The translations under genes were made by a program, and so were the position numbers. From the NCBI GenBank assembly GCA_947359465.1, contig OX375880.1, positions 16,500,120 through 16,564,119 on the forward strand: a stretch of DNA of 64,000 bases, given 5' to 3'. The stretch's first letter is position 1. Every line of letters starts with the position of its first letter. The notes beneath the pieces were generated by a model. The model had not been told where the DNA came from and did not search any database. It saw only the letters and a program-made list of their open reading frames with translations. Below are positions 10,440 through 20,600 of this stretch, piece after piece. Source of the stretch: Metellina segmentata (Eukaryota > Arthropoda > Arachnida > Araneae > Tetragnathidae).

Positions 10440-10920
10440 TTTTCCAAAGGATTCTATTTAAAGTAAAGGAGAAATAGAATATTTCCGATTGGTTCTATTC
10501 CAAGCTAAGGATTTATAGAACCTGCCCAAATTATTGTTTTGCAAGGAAAGGAGCAATAGAATATTTCCAAATTTATCTTTTCCAACGAAATGAGCGATAG
10601 AATCAATCCACATTATTTATGTCAAGGAAAGTATGATAGAAATCTTTCCAAAAAGGAGATGAGTAAAACAATCTTCAAGATTCTATTCCAAGTAAACGAG
10701 TAATAGAATCTTTCAAATGAATCTATTTCCGCTAAATGAGCAGTAGAATCATCCCAAGTATTTCAATTCGAAAGAAAAGTGTAAAAATCTTTCAAAATGA
10801 TTCTATTTCATGGAAATGAAAAGCATAGTTCCAAACTATTCTATGCGAAGGAAAGGAGCAATTTATTCAAATGATTCTAATCAGAAGAAAAAGCGATATA
10901 ATACTTCTAAATAGTTTAAA
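10440..10920. repeat. Degenerate ~40-bp tandem repeat, GATTCTATTCC type
   Basis: Successive diverged units follow the pattern AGAATNTTTCCAAATGATTC then TATTCCAAGGAAAGGAGCAA. About ten units can be followed by eye. Equivalent arrays sit at the same place in the other segmental units. Confidence 0.7.
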
Positions 10921-11743
10921 AGAATCCACGGGGCGTAAAATAACTGGAAGATTAGATTAGTGTAGCAGACAAGCAGAAAATTAGCAGCAGATTAGATCAG
11001 ATTTAGCAAGCCAGATTAGATTAGATTTACAAAGCCAGATAAGGAAAGTAACTTGATACTAAAAAATTTCAATGAAATAAGTTTAAAGATTTAAAACATA
11101 TTAATGAATGAGATTACATTCAAGAATTCCTTTCATCTTAAAATTTAATTTCTTTTAAAAGTCTCAAAATTACTTAAAATAAATAAAGTAAAACTCATGT
11201 TGGATTTTTCCAATGAGGGCATCATAAGGGAAAGACCCCATTACATGTATCAAATCAAGTAACCAGTCAATTAGAATGTTTAGACAGTTATTAAAATCAG
11301 TAAATACACCCAAAATCATAGATTTTTATTATTATTTTTTAGAATTTTTTTTAAAAGGAAAAGAAGATAAAAAGTTCCGAGTACAATTTTAAGCCGAATA
11401 TGTTCTAAAATTCCGTGACATTTGAAATTTAATTATTTTGAGTAAAATGAGGGGGTGTAGCTTATACTAAGTACTAATAACCTAAAGTTACGAAATGTAA
11501 TAAATTGTTATTGAACATAAACAAGTTTAGTACTAGCGTTAAAACTTTTTAAGACAGATTACAAATACTTATTTTATCTCTGATCATGTGTAAGTGAGTA
11601 TTTTCTTTTAAGAGTATGTTGTAATATTCCATAATTTAACTAAATAATATCATTCCATAGTTTAAATATATAACAATATTACATAGTGTAAGCAAACCAT
11701 TTTATTACATGCTTTAAGTAAATAACAGTTCTCCATAATTTAA

Positions 11744-12248
11744 CCCTTCTTTGCATAATGGTGGAAATTTCCATCATAACATTGAATGCCCAAAAATTAT
11801 ATAAAAGAAAAAGTTCACTTTAAGTTGATCGTGTGTGGATACCTTTTTAATGTCCATTGCATAAAAAAAAAATAGCTGTCAAAAATAAGCAAGTGTCACT
11901 ATCAGTAAAACGAGATTGAAGTTGTCATTCCGCTGTTTGTTGTAGTTGCAATAGTATGATTTCGTTTTTAATTTTGTTTTATTATATTTGAGTTTCTATT
12001 GCTAAAAAAGTGAAAATGAGTGGAAGAAAGGTTTGTAACATGTGTTTCTGTCATTTTTAGAGCAATTTCTGAAAAAGTTTGAATTTAATTTAAAAAATAC
12101 CACATGATACCATCCTATTGTTTTTTGCTAAATTTATACTATAAATATATACTAAGATTTTTTTTAACCATTTTTCCTTCAATTTTGAACATGAATTATA
12201 TCACCTTGATTTATTTCACCAATAAAGAAAAAATCATGCAAAGAAGGG
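11744..12248. mobile_element. piggyBac-like MITE
   Basis: The 505-bp element is flanked by TTAA on both sides (11740-11743, 12249-12252) and has 13-bp perfect terminal inverted repeats, CCCTTCTTTGCAT. TTAA target duplication with CCCT-type ends is diagnostic for piggyBac. No transposase reading frame is present. The corresponding place in unit 2 (about 24580-24610) reads continuously through an AATTTAAGTAAATAAT site without the insert. Confidence 0.85.
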
Positions 12249-12324
12249 TTAAGTAAGTAATATTTCGTTATTTAACACTAAATAATTTTATTCCATGAAT
12301 TTTTAAGTAAATAAAAATACGTTA
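12249..12324. other. Host spacer between two insertions
   Basis: A short piece of the AATTTAAGTAAAT-rich unit sequence between the piggyBac MITE and the gypsy element. It ends with the GTTA target duplication (12321-12324). Confidence 0.6.
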
Positions 12325-12436
12325 TGTAACGGAACCAACAACGCCCCCTAGCGGACTGACAAAAACTTACACAGTGTAACTCCAACCCTGGAGCAAGCAG
12401 AGAGAAGATGAACAGGAGGCTCAAAATTACCAAAAG

Positions 12437-15097
12437 GTGAAAGAAATGCTTCTCAAGAGATTTAGGATCACTGCTGATAAGGTTCGACAGTTATTTTCCC
12501 AACATAGGAAGAATCCTGATATGACATGGAGGGACTACTTTTTCGAACTGGCTTCTTATTTTGAAGGTTGGACAAAGGAAATGAATGTCACCACCTTTGA
12601 TCAACTCAAAAGTTTATTAATTACTGATCAAATTAAGAAAAGGACTCCACCATACATCAAAGATCACTTCATTGATTTGTGGACAGATTGGGCCAACCCT
12701 CTAGAGTTAGCTGAAAAACTGGATACTTATGAGAATATCCGTCAAGGAGTGAAGAAACATGTGGTGCAGACTCAAAAGAAAACATATTCTAGAGACGAAA
12801 ATAAAACAGCCTCTACAGATAGAAGATTCCGTCCTGTGGTTAATAGACACGAACATACGCAAAGTCAATTTTCAAGAGTTTCAATACCTCGAAATTCTAC
12901 TCCTAGATCAGAAGGAAGACCCCCAATTCGATGTTTTGGATGCGGAACACCAGGAGTTGTAATATCTAAATGTCCTACTTGTACAAAATTTAAAGTTGAA
13001 GAAACTACTGTCAACTGTATGAACTTGTTCACAAGTAATACAACTAAAGATCTTTCAAGCTTGATTATCTTTGAACTTTTTGGTGAGAGAATTGCTGTGT
13101 GTGCCGATAGTGGTGCCTCACACTCTATTGCAGGAGAAAAGCTGTATAACTTTCTACGAAAGCATGGAATTGCTTTCGAGGACAAAAAGATTTCACTGAC
13201 TCTTGCTGATGGAAAACTCCAATCCATGGTTGCTCTTAAAACGGTTATCAACTTGTGTATAGAAGGTAAAATTGTGTCAACAGAACTTCTTGTTCTCCCT
13301 GAAGCAAAAGGGAATAGCACGCTGTTAGGGAAATACTTTCTCCATGCAGCCGGTATTGTTCTCAACGTTCAAAATGGAACCTGGCATTTTAGTGAAGATC
13401 CCCATAGACAATATTTCTTCTATGTAAAGCCTACTGAATTAAAGGATGCGCCGAAAACTTTTAAATCAACGATTGTGCCTGAGCCTACTACTATTGTCCA
13501 CTTGAGAAGTGATGAAGGAAGACATCTGACCCAGATGCAAAGTGTAGAATTAAACTGCTTACTTCAAGAGTACAAACGCTGCTTTGAACCAGGGGGAGAA
13601 CCTACTCCTTTCATGAAGCACAGAATAGTAACTATGAATCATCATCCTATATCTGTTCCACCGTATCGTATGTCACCGGCCAAGAAAGAAATACTGAAAG
13701 AACAAATTGATGAACTTTTGGCAAAGAACATAATAGAAGAATGTGAATCCCCATATGCTGCTCCGGTAGTGCTCGTCGCTAAACCAAACGGGAAAGTAAG
13801 ATTATGTGTTGACTACAGAGGCCTCAACGCCGTTACGAAACCGGACACTTATCCATTACCTAGGATGGACGATCTTTTAAACGAAGCTACACCGACATCA
13901 TACATGTCAACTATAGATCTACAATCAGGATATCATCAGGTGCAAGTGGATGAAAACGATTTGGACAAAACTGCCTTTATTTGTCCTTTCGGAACTTACC
14001 GTTATCTACGCATGCCTTTTGGTCTGCGTAACGCACCTGCCACTTTTCAACGCCTGATAGATAAATTCCGAAGTGGCCTGAAAGATGTTTTTGCACTCTC
14101 ATATTTGGATGACATAGTCATCTTATCAGAGACTTTTGACAAACATTTAAAAGATCTAAAGACTGTTTTTGAGAGACTTTCTCTTTTTAAACTTCATGCA
14201 CACACAAATAGAGAGAAATGCCATTTTTCCTGTGATCGTGTTAAGTACTTGGGTTTCTGGATAACAAGAGATGGAATTGAAGCCGATCAAGAGAAAATCG
14301 CTTCTATCCAAAGAATTCCAGTTCCAACTAATGTGAAAGAACTTCTGTCTTTCTTACAGACCTGCTCATGGTTCAGAAGATATGTTTCGAACTTTGCAGA
14401 CATAGCACGACCTCTTAGCAATTTAACTAAGAAAAAAGTCGATTGGTCGTGGGGTCTTGAACAGCAAGAAGCTTTCGAAACCCTAAAAGAACGCTTGACA
14501 ACAGCCCCTGTGTTAAAGCAACCTGATGGATGTAAGCCTTTCATAATTCGCACAGATGCGAGTAACTACGCCCTTGGCGCAGTCCTTCTCCAAGGAAATG
14601 GTCCAGAAGAACATGTGATTGAATACGCTAGTCGTCTGTTGATCCCAGCAGAACGCAATTATTCGACTACTGAGCGGGAAGCCTTGGCAGTAGTTTGGGC
14701 CTTAGAAAAGTTCCGAGGTTACATCGAGAATCAAGAAATTATCATTGCTTCAGACCATCAACCTCTTAAATGGCTTCTGAGCATTAAGTCACCCTCAGGA
14801 CGTTTAGCAAGATGGGCTCTGAAGATCCAATCGTTTAATCTGAAAATCAATTATACGCCAGGAAGAGCTAATGTAGTTCTCACAAATCGATCGCCGACAA
14901 CATATGATATTGCCGTCCCGGCCAGTCCAGACCAAACTCTTGGAACTTATCATGTGTCAGCATTAAAAACTTACTATGAACCCCAAGTAAAGAGAGACAC
15001 TGGGCATGTAGCTCCCATAAGAAGAAGGGGTCGCCCTAGAAAAAATAATCCTGGCTCATCGTCGGGACGTCATCAGAGCCAGAGGGGGAGTCTGTAA
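12437..15097 (+). CDS. Gag-Pol polyprotein lacking integrase (gypsy element 1)
   Basis: One uninterrupted frame of 886 codons. The first listed codon is GTG; the first ATG is at 12446, and the frame is open upstream to about 12380, so the true 5' end of gag has been deleted. Order by residue: gag capsid-like region (1-110), a degenerate zinc knuckle (166-182, CFGCGTPG, its histidine lost), aspartic protease (ADSGASHSIAG at 223-233), reverse transcriptase (about 405-605, YLDD at 556-559), and RNase H (TDAS about 706, EREA about 747, SDHQ about 772). At about 811-822 the RNase H end jumps to the C-terminal tail of integrase. The tail carries RRGRPRK, an AT-hook-like core (about 863-869). The integrase zinc finger and DDE core are gone, but the junction keeps the frame. 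The stop lies inside the start of the 3' LTR (15093). Likely a decaying or trans-mobilised copy. Confidence 0.85.
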   Translation: MKEMLLKRFRITADKVRQLFSQHRKNPDMTWRDYFFELASYFEGWTKEMNVTTFDQLKSLLITDQIKKRTPPYIKDHFIDLWTDWANPLELAEKLDTYENIRQGVKKHVVQTQKKTYSRDENKTASTDRRFRPVVNRHEHTQSQFSRVSIPRNSTPRSEGRPPIRCFGCGTPGVVISKCPTCTKFKVEETTVNCMNLFTSNTTKDLSSLIIFELFGERIAVCADSGASHSIAGEKLYNFLRKHGIAFEDKKISLTLADGKLQSMVALKTVINLCIEGKIVSTELLVLPEAKGNSTLLGKYFLHAAGIVLNVQNGTWHFSEDPHRQYFFYVKPTELKDAPKTFKSTIVPEPTTIVHLRSDEGRHLTQMQSVELNCLLQEYKRCFEPGGEPTPFMKHRIVTMNHHPISVPPYRMSPAKKEILKEQIDELLAKNIIEECESPYAAPVVLVAKPNGKVRLCVDYRGLNAVTKPDTYPLPRMDDLLNEATPTSYMSTIDLQSGYHQVQVDENDLDKTAFICPFGTYRYLRMPFGLRNAPATFQRLIDKFRSGLKDVFALSYLDDIVILSETFDKHLKDLKTVFERLSLFKLHAHTNREKCHFSCDRVKYLGFWITRDGIEADQEKIASIQRIPVPTNVKELLSFLQTCSWFRRYVSNFADIARPLSNLTKKKVDWSWGLEQQEAFETLKERLTTAPVLKQPDGCKPFIIRTDASNYALGAVLLQGNGPEEHVIEYASRLLIPAERNYSTTEREALAVVWALEKFRGYIENQEIIIASDHQPLKWLLSIKSPSGRLARWALKIQSFNLKINYTPGRANVVLTNRSPTTYDIAVPASPDQTLGTYHVSALKTYYEPQVKRDTGHVAPIRRRGRPRKNNPGSSSGRHQSQRGSL

Positions 15098-15316
15098 CGG
15101 AACCAACAACGCCCCCTAGCGGACTGACAAAAACTTACACAGTGTAACTCCAACCCTGGAGCAAGCAGCAGCTAAGCTGTAGTATGTGATAGTAAAAATG
15201 TCCCTGTCCCGAATATTTTATGTGCGTGAAAGTCTTGTAATTTCTGTAGTGTATGTGTGTGTAAATAAATTCAATTTAAGTGTTAGCTAGCCGTGTCAGT
15301 ATACATCATTGCTACA
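15093..15316 (+). repeat. 3' LTR of gypsy element 1
   Basis: The 224-bp repeat begins TGTAACGG and ends GCTACA. Its first 76 bases match the residual 5' LTR at 12325-12400 without a difference that I can see, which points to a recent insertion. AATAAA (in GTAAATAAATTC near 15262) could be the polyadenylation signal. A GT-rich stretch lies just upstream. Confidence 0.85.
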
Positions 15317-15320
15317 GTTA

Positions 15321-16133
15321 TTATTTAAGTAAACAATATATATTTCGTTATTTAAGTAAATAAGTAATATTCTATTTTTTTTAGAAGAGATAAACATAAA
15401 GTAAATGTTATTACATATATATAACTACAAACACGATACGTTCGAAGATTAATTATTTTGACTAGAATGAGGAGGTTGCATACTAAGTAGTAAGTACTAT
15501 TAACGTTAAGTTCAGAAATATAACAAATTATTTTTGAAAATAATCAGATCTAGTTATAGTGAGATAATAGTGTGTTAAACAGTTTTAAAACTTAATAACC
15601 CTGATCGTGTATAAGGGCAGATTACTTTTAAGAGAGAGAAAGAGAGAATTGTAATATTCCATAATTGCAGTTAATAATATCATTCCACAATTCCAAAAGA
15701 GAAAGAAGTCTTCAAAAAAAAAAATATTATATTTTACAAAACTCAGAAATTTAGCTAAAATCGAAATTAGCTTATCCTTAATCAATATGCACTGAAAATA
15801 AGTTAAATTGCAATTTATAAAATCAGGAGTTCAAAAAAAAAAAAAGCTTTTATTAGATAAAATGTATTTAAATGTATGGAAAACGCTTTGCAGATCTAAG
15901 AACTAATATAGATAGACTTTTATATAACTAATACAATACTCTCATAACGCACTACACATTTCTTCGCTGACGACAAATTAGTAAATTCAACTTACCAAAC
16001 ACGATACACTAAGTTGATGTGTGGTAATTGTAGAAGATAATACTCACAACACAGGAGAAATTTTAAGAACTAAATATGTACGCACATTTGAACTAAACAT
16101 CAATCTATACCTTTTCTTAAGAATGAAAGTTAT
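15321..16133. other. Unit spacer and 3' flank of gene A
   Basis: AT-rich sequence that aligns with 25236-26000 and 39010-39630. It contains a GAGAGA run near 15635-15647 and the 3' untranslated region of gene A on the minus strand. No other gene is seen. Confidence 0.6.
15849..15854 (-). terminator. Polyadenylation signal AATAAA of gene A
   Basis: The minus-strand word CTAATAAAAGC lies 280 bases after the stop of gene A. The same word, followed by a T run, lies after genes B, C and D at a similar distance, so it probably marks the transcript end. Confidence 0.65.
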
Positions 16134-17830
16134 TTACCACAGTGACGAAGCTTTCGTAGAGGAATTCAGAAGTTTATTCCTATACACCTCATGCATTGTC
16201 TTGGCAGCTAAATGAGCTTTACTCTCTACGAATTCCATCCATTCAGTAGAACGCATGATCTCATCGTCATGGCTGAGAATGAATTCGTGGACAGCCGATG
16301 TCAGTTCGTCGTCGTGGTGCCTGTCGGCGAGAACCAATACCAAACTAACTTTGGTAACCGTTAGGTTGCGTTTCAACATAGAAGAACACTTCTGCTTCAG
16401 GGACAGAATCTGGTATTTGTCAGAGGCGTAGTACAGCTTGGAAGCTGATTGCGACTCCAAATCTTCGATGGTGTCGGTGTAAACATACAACAGCATTCTG
16501 GTTAGGGTGTCTGCATCTATGTCTGACACATTTAGGTAGTTGGTACTGACCTCTTGCATGTCGCAGGTGAACATAGACTTGAAGACTGGGGACCTGGCGC
16601 AGAGGATTGTCTTGTGGACAGGGAATGTGATACTTTCCGATCTCAGCTCGAAGTCGCTCACAGTTTGCGCATGGTATAAAGAGAGAAGGTCACTTTTCAG
16701 AGAGCCTTCGGCCTCCGATTCTGTCGGAGGACGATCCCCTGAAAGTTCTGTTCTGTTCCACCAAGTTCCAATTGAATCCTCACTCAGCCTTGTCGGTGGT
16801 CCATAGTGGATGCTCTCAAGTTTTTCATATTCCACACCATAGGAAAGTGTGAACTCGAATTTAAGAGACAAGGTATCCGAGGTAAAAGATCGTTCTTACT
16901 TTCCATCAGCTCTCTTCTAGACATGAACTTTGGAAAAGTCCACGAAAGTTCTTCGTTTGGCAAGCACATGCGATCATCCTGCATCTCTTTGAGTGCTATT
17001 TTATAGCGATTCAAAACGGATATTTTACACGATAGTAATAATTTAAAAGGGCATCTCTTACGGTTGATATGGATACTAAGGAATATCTTTCCTGCCACGG
17101 ATTCTAAGGATACTTTGAGAACCATCGGAATGTGATCCATCCCAGCTAACGACTCCGTTGGGCTAATCAGATCACCCAGATTGAGCTTGCTAAAGTCCTG
17201 TATGCTCCAAAGCTTGAACATTCGTTTCACACCGAGACGAGAACGGGCTGAACATTGGATGTGTTCGCCGATGTCTCCGTTTGTTTTCCACAAACGGCAG
17301 AACACGGTCAAGGTGTCTTGCGGCAAGTAGAAGGATCGCTTCGTTTCCCAAAAATCATTTTGATTGTACTTATCTGCTGGCCCACATCGTCCATCATTGA
17401 AATTAAAAGCTATACCGCAAGCTTTTTCCTTATTTATTATAGAACCGTCAGCAGCAACGAGAGACAGCTGAAAGTCAACGGTGTTGTAGAAAATTTTCCA
17501 ATCGTCACAATAAAGACGCAATTTTAAACCATCACCATCACCTGAATCACCACCATCACCAGAATCATAATCATTATCATAAACACAATCATAACAATAT
17601 TCAGAAGCACAAGCTTTACAAAAACGAACCTCATCACCATCACCTTTACCTTCACCTTCACTATCACCTTTCGGATAGATCCATATACTCCAACGAGACT
17701 CATTAAGAGGATCAACTGTGAACTTTGGACTTTTAAAACCTTTCTCTTCCATCTCCAGACAGTGGCTGAAGTTTTCTATTTTCCAGATGAATGTAAACGC
17801 TCCTTTCTCCTGCGAGGTGTCTGGTGCCAT
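16134..17830 (-). pseudogene. MATH-MATH-BTB (TDPOZ/SPOP-like) gene A, frameshifted
   Basis: By family, such proteins are substrate adaptors of CUL3 ubiquitin ligases. The frame from ATG 17830 (348 codons) holds MATH 1 (about residues 11-165) and MATH 2 (about 215-320). It then loses register near 16875, where the homologues read Leu-Leu-Pro-Gln-Asp; here a net single base is missing. The second frame (to 16134) resumes with the end of MATH 2, the BTB domain with HKTILCARSPVF and Met-Gln-Glu (place of the SPOP CUL3 contact), and the 3-box helices. MATH 1 carries an Asp/Gly/Ser-rich insertion (about residues 55-101) coded by GGTGAT-like repeats and absent from B and D. No introns. Either a young pseudogene or a sequencing slip; the upstream frame alone would give a MATH-only protein with an unrelated 27-residue tail. 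MATH part is nearest to gene D, BTB part nearest to B and C. Confidence 0.85.
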
Positions 17831-18130
17831 TTCGAAACAGCTTTGCGCAGTGTTCTAAATTTTACGTTTGGAATTATCTTTGAACTTCTTTTGAATAATT
17901 GGAGGCTCCTTAAACCCGTAGTCGACGAGGATTTCGTTCGGTTTTCCTGCAGCGACAGAAGATCGTAGAGAAACAATCCAAACGAAACGAATGAAGAAAA
18001 CGCTGCTTTCCTCTCTGATCACTATTGGAATGGGGAAAAAAGATACGTTGCTTTTCAGCGGCTGCATATAGCATTGTGTCGGAAGTAAATTTACTATATC
18101 AGCGCGCAGAGGTAAACATCATTTTCTGAT
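17831..18130 (-). promoter_or_regulatory. Conserved leader/promoter block of gene A
   Basis: Upstream of the ATG a block is shared with genes B and D. On the minus strand it includes GCGCTGATATAGTAAATTTA here versus GCGCTGATACGGCAAACTTA in D, then CTTCCGACACAATGC. A and D also share about 170 bases nearer the ATG (with TCTAAATTTTACGTTTGGAA in plus orientation) that B lacks. No clear TATA box. Role as promoter or 5' untranslated region is inferred from position and conservation only. Confidence 0.45.
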
Positions 18131-18194
18131 TAAGTCCATTGCAATCTCTAATGCTTAGGAACCATATCTTCGTGAGACAAGATAAGTAGATGAG

Positions 18195-18445
18195 ACACGC
18201 GGTAGCCCAGTTGGAAGAACAGCGAATTTGCAACCGGAGGGATGCGAGTTCCAATCTAGGTTCAACCAAATACCGTCGTGAACTAGAGGGCTGGTGAACG
18301 TTAAATCTGTCGTGGTCACAAATGTCCTCACGTTGCGTGGTGTGGAAGTTTAGAGAGTAGTGCGCTTGCTCAGGTGTAACCTCGTCCTCTGACTGTAGTT
18401 AAAAACTACAAGGCGTTGTCATTGGTTCGTTCCAATCGGGATTGA
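18195..18445 (+). mobile_element. SINE-B upstream of gene A
   Basis: The head is GACACGCGGTAGCCCAGTTG (box A) and GGATGCGAGTTCCAATC (box B), followed by the shared body. The copy at 27790-28105 stands at the same place upstream of gene B, so the insertion predates that duplication. Confidence 0.7.
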
Positions 18446-19340
18446 TACACTGAGCAACACAATGGGCTATTCTCGAGGGTGCGGGATTAAAAACGAAGGG
18501 AAAGACCTGAGGACACCTGGTATTTTTGAATAACGGTCCGAAAAAGGGAACTGTGTCTTGCCGTGTTGTCTCAACTGTGTTGTAGAGTCCAAGACTAGAA
18601 AATAGAGAGTGTCTCGATACAACCGGAGACCGTTGTTTACGAGGGGGTTGGTGTACATTAAATCTGTTGTGACTTCTAATGTCCTACTTACGTTGCCCTC
18701 TAAAGTCCACGTCACGTTAGCGTGAAGTGGAAGTTTTAGAGGTGGGGTTCCTGCTCAAGTGTTCACCTCGCCATGTGGCCATGGTGCAAAACGCAGAAGT
18801 GTTGTCCTCGGATTGAGCCCTTCGGCAGTTCGGGCTGAATCCCTTCGTGATTCAGCACGGATAATCGCCAGTATCTTCGGGTACTTACTTACATGTAGGT
18901 AGGTAGGTATTTTTTAAATAATGATCTATTTGAGCAACATGTCCCTAATGTAGCAAACAGGGCGTTTGAGGAAACGACCGGTTTAATGTACACCAGCTCC
19001 TTTGTACACGACGGTCTTTAGCTTGACATTTGATGACACGACATATTTCACGCGCATCAACCCCCTTTGTATGCGAAAATCATGGGTTGAACTCAATACC
19101 TTCCTGTTGCTATTCTGTTACTCTTTTCCAACCGGTAGGTATTTAATAAACGTTCCAACGGCGTAACACAACGGGCATTTGTATAAGTTGGAGATACCTA
19201 CATAGCCAATTAAATCCTGCAGGGTTTCCTTTAAGAGGTCCATGACAGTCATCAATGGTCCATTGTGTTGCTCCAGTGCGATGTTACTTAAATTGAGTAC
19301 CTACCTTCCTCCAAGAGGTTCGGCCAAGGTCACAGTGTTG
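18446..19340. mobile_element. Cluster of diverged SINE fragments
   Basis: Alternating orientation pieces: minus strand about 18446-18690, plus about 18705-18870, minus SINE-B about 18915-19130 (box B near 19085), and small 3' ends facing each other at 19135-19170 and 19250-19305. A GTAGGTAGGTA run lies near 18895. All are headless or degraded. Confidence 0.55.
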
Positions 19341-19347
19341 GTTATGG

Positions 19348-19648
19348 TAATTTTTAATAAACGTCGCAACAACGCAACACAACAGGCTATTGACAACGGT
19401 CCGGGATCCTAGGACAACACCACGTCATTTTGAACCACAGTCAGACCACTAGGCAACACCTGAGCTGGCCACCGCACTGTCCAAACTTCCACACCAACTC
19501 ATCGTGAGGACTTTCGGCTACGACAGATTTTAGTTACACCAAGCCGCCTCTACACCATACGCTTACAAACATCAATGCACTGACCCGGATTCGAAGCAGA
19601 AACCTTCCGATCTGGAATCTTGCACATTAACTACCAGACCAGTTGGTC
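19348..19648 (-). mobile_element. SINE-A, full length but diverged
   Basis: The minus-strand head near 19648 (CCGACCAACTGGTCTGGTAG), box B near 19600, the shared body, and the 3' end at about 19350 beside TTTTTAATAAACGTCGCAAC. Confidence 0.7.
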
Positions 19649-19649
19649 G

Positions 19650-20062
19650 GCGCGGTCCCATCCTGAAAGGGAAGACACAATGACAATGCCTCGTCATTTT
19701 GAACCATTGTTAGACGACGAGGCAACAGTTTGGGTTTGATGAAATTGAATCCCTCCCAAACAACACAAATTCAACACCAAAAACGTCCTCGTAGCCTAAT
19801 AGATGAGGCATCCTATGAGAATTGGTTCCAGAAAGTCCATGATTCAAAATTAAGAGACGTTGTCCTCGGGTCTTACCATCGGGGATTTGAGGTTGCGAGT
19901 TCGAACCTAGGTCCAGCCAATGATCATCTTGTCGTGGACTCAAATGTCTTCAGGTTGGTTTGGTTTGCAGTTTGTAGTGTAGGGTGCCAGCTGGGGTGTT
20001 GACATAGTCGTTTGACCGTGGTTCAAAAGGACGAGATGTCCCGGAATCTTTCCGACAGTATG
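19650..20062 (+). mobile_element. SINE-C (composite head), copy 1
   Basis: A third head type: TAGCCTAATAGATGAGGCAT (box A) and GGTTGCGAGTTCGAACC (box B, about 19892). They are separated by a segment resembling the SINE body (ATGATTCAAAATTAAGAGAC and TGTCCTCGGGTCTT), so the head seems split by body sequence. The body continues to about 20060. A duplicate lies at 29944-30400. Confidence 0.6.
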
Positions 20063-20600
20063 GTTTGAAATGAAAATTGTGTAATTCATCGCTTTGTGTT
20101 AAATGTACTTTGGATTGGAAGGTTGAGGTATTAAAGTTCCGTTCATGAAGGACACCGATAGCAATCGATATTAAGACGAGTATCGACACCTATTGTTCAG
20201 GAAAATTCTTGTCACGAGTTAAAAAGAAACATGATTGAAATCGGGTTGTATGAAAAGAAATTTCTTAGATGTTTTACTCAGTGTGTTAAGAATTTTAACT
20301 AGGAAGCAATGAGTTTTTAATAAAAGTGTTCACATTCAAATCTTAAAAGAAAATTCAAATTTTGAAAGAGCTAGAAGCAATATTTATTATTACTCTAATA
20401 TTACATTAAATCTGTATACATTTGTCCGGCTTTGTTACAAGGGTCCGGACGATTCTATAATTTCTTCCATGCACTAGTGAAGAAACCGGCATAAAATGAA
20501 TATCATAGATAACCTTTAAAATACATAAATCACAAATCATCATGTTCCGACCCCCTTAAAATGTTGTCCGGTACATTAAAATGTTCCAATCCTGTCCTTA
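20063..20600. other. Spacer duplicated at 30420-30960
   Basis: It matches the equivalent position of the next unit (landmarks GTACTTTGGAT, GAAGGACACCGATA, TTGTCCGGC, CTTCCATGCAC). No convincing reading frame. Confidence 0.5.

Larger units (their letters stand above)
8291..11743. repeat. Segmental-duplication block, copy 1
   Basis: This block aligns by eye, in the same order, with 21420-24930 and 31440-34480. Shared landmarks include AATTCAGC..TGCGATTTTATCAATTT-like words, an inverted repeat, the word ATATAGATAGATGTGATTCC, the GATTCTATTCC tandem repeat, and CAGGGAAAGACCCCATTA-like words. No reading frame stays open and similar across all copies over a useful length, so I treat it as non-coding. 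It precedes the minus-strand MATH-BTB gene of each unit (on its 3' side). Confidence 0.75.
12325..15316 (+). mobile_element. Ty3/gypsy retrotransposon 1, integrase-deleted
   Basis: The element starts TGTAACGGAACC and ends CATTGCTACA, with GTTA direct repeats at both sides (12321-12324, 15317-15320), a 4-bp target duplication as usual for gypsy. The 5' LTR is reduced to its first 76 bases (12325-12400) and joined directly to mid-gag. The 3' LTR (15093-15316) is complete. Between them is one 886-codon gag-protease-RT-RNase H frame. Leader, primer-binding site, 5' gag and the integrase core are missing, so the copy cannot move by itself. Confidence 0.85.

Noticed and set aside
12865..13365. 166-codon minus-strand frame
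   Set aside because: Antisense shadow of the gypsy 1 gag-pol gene.
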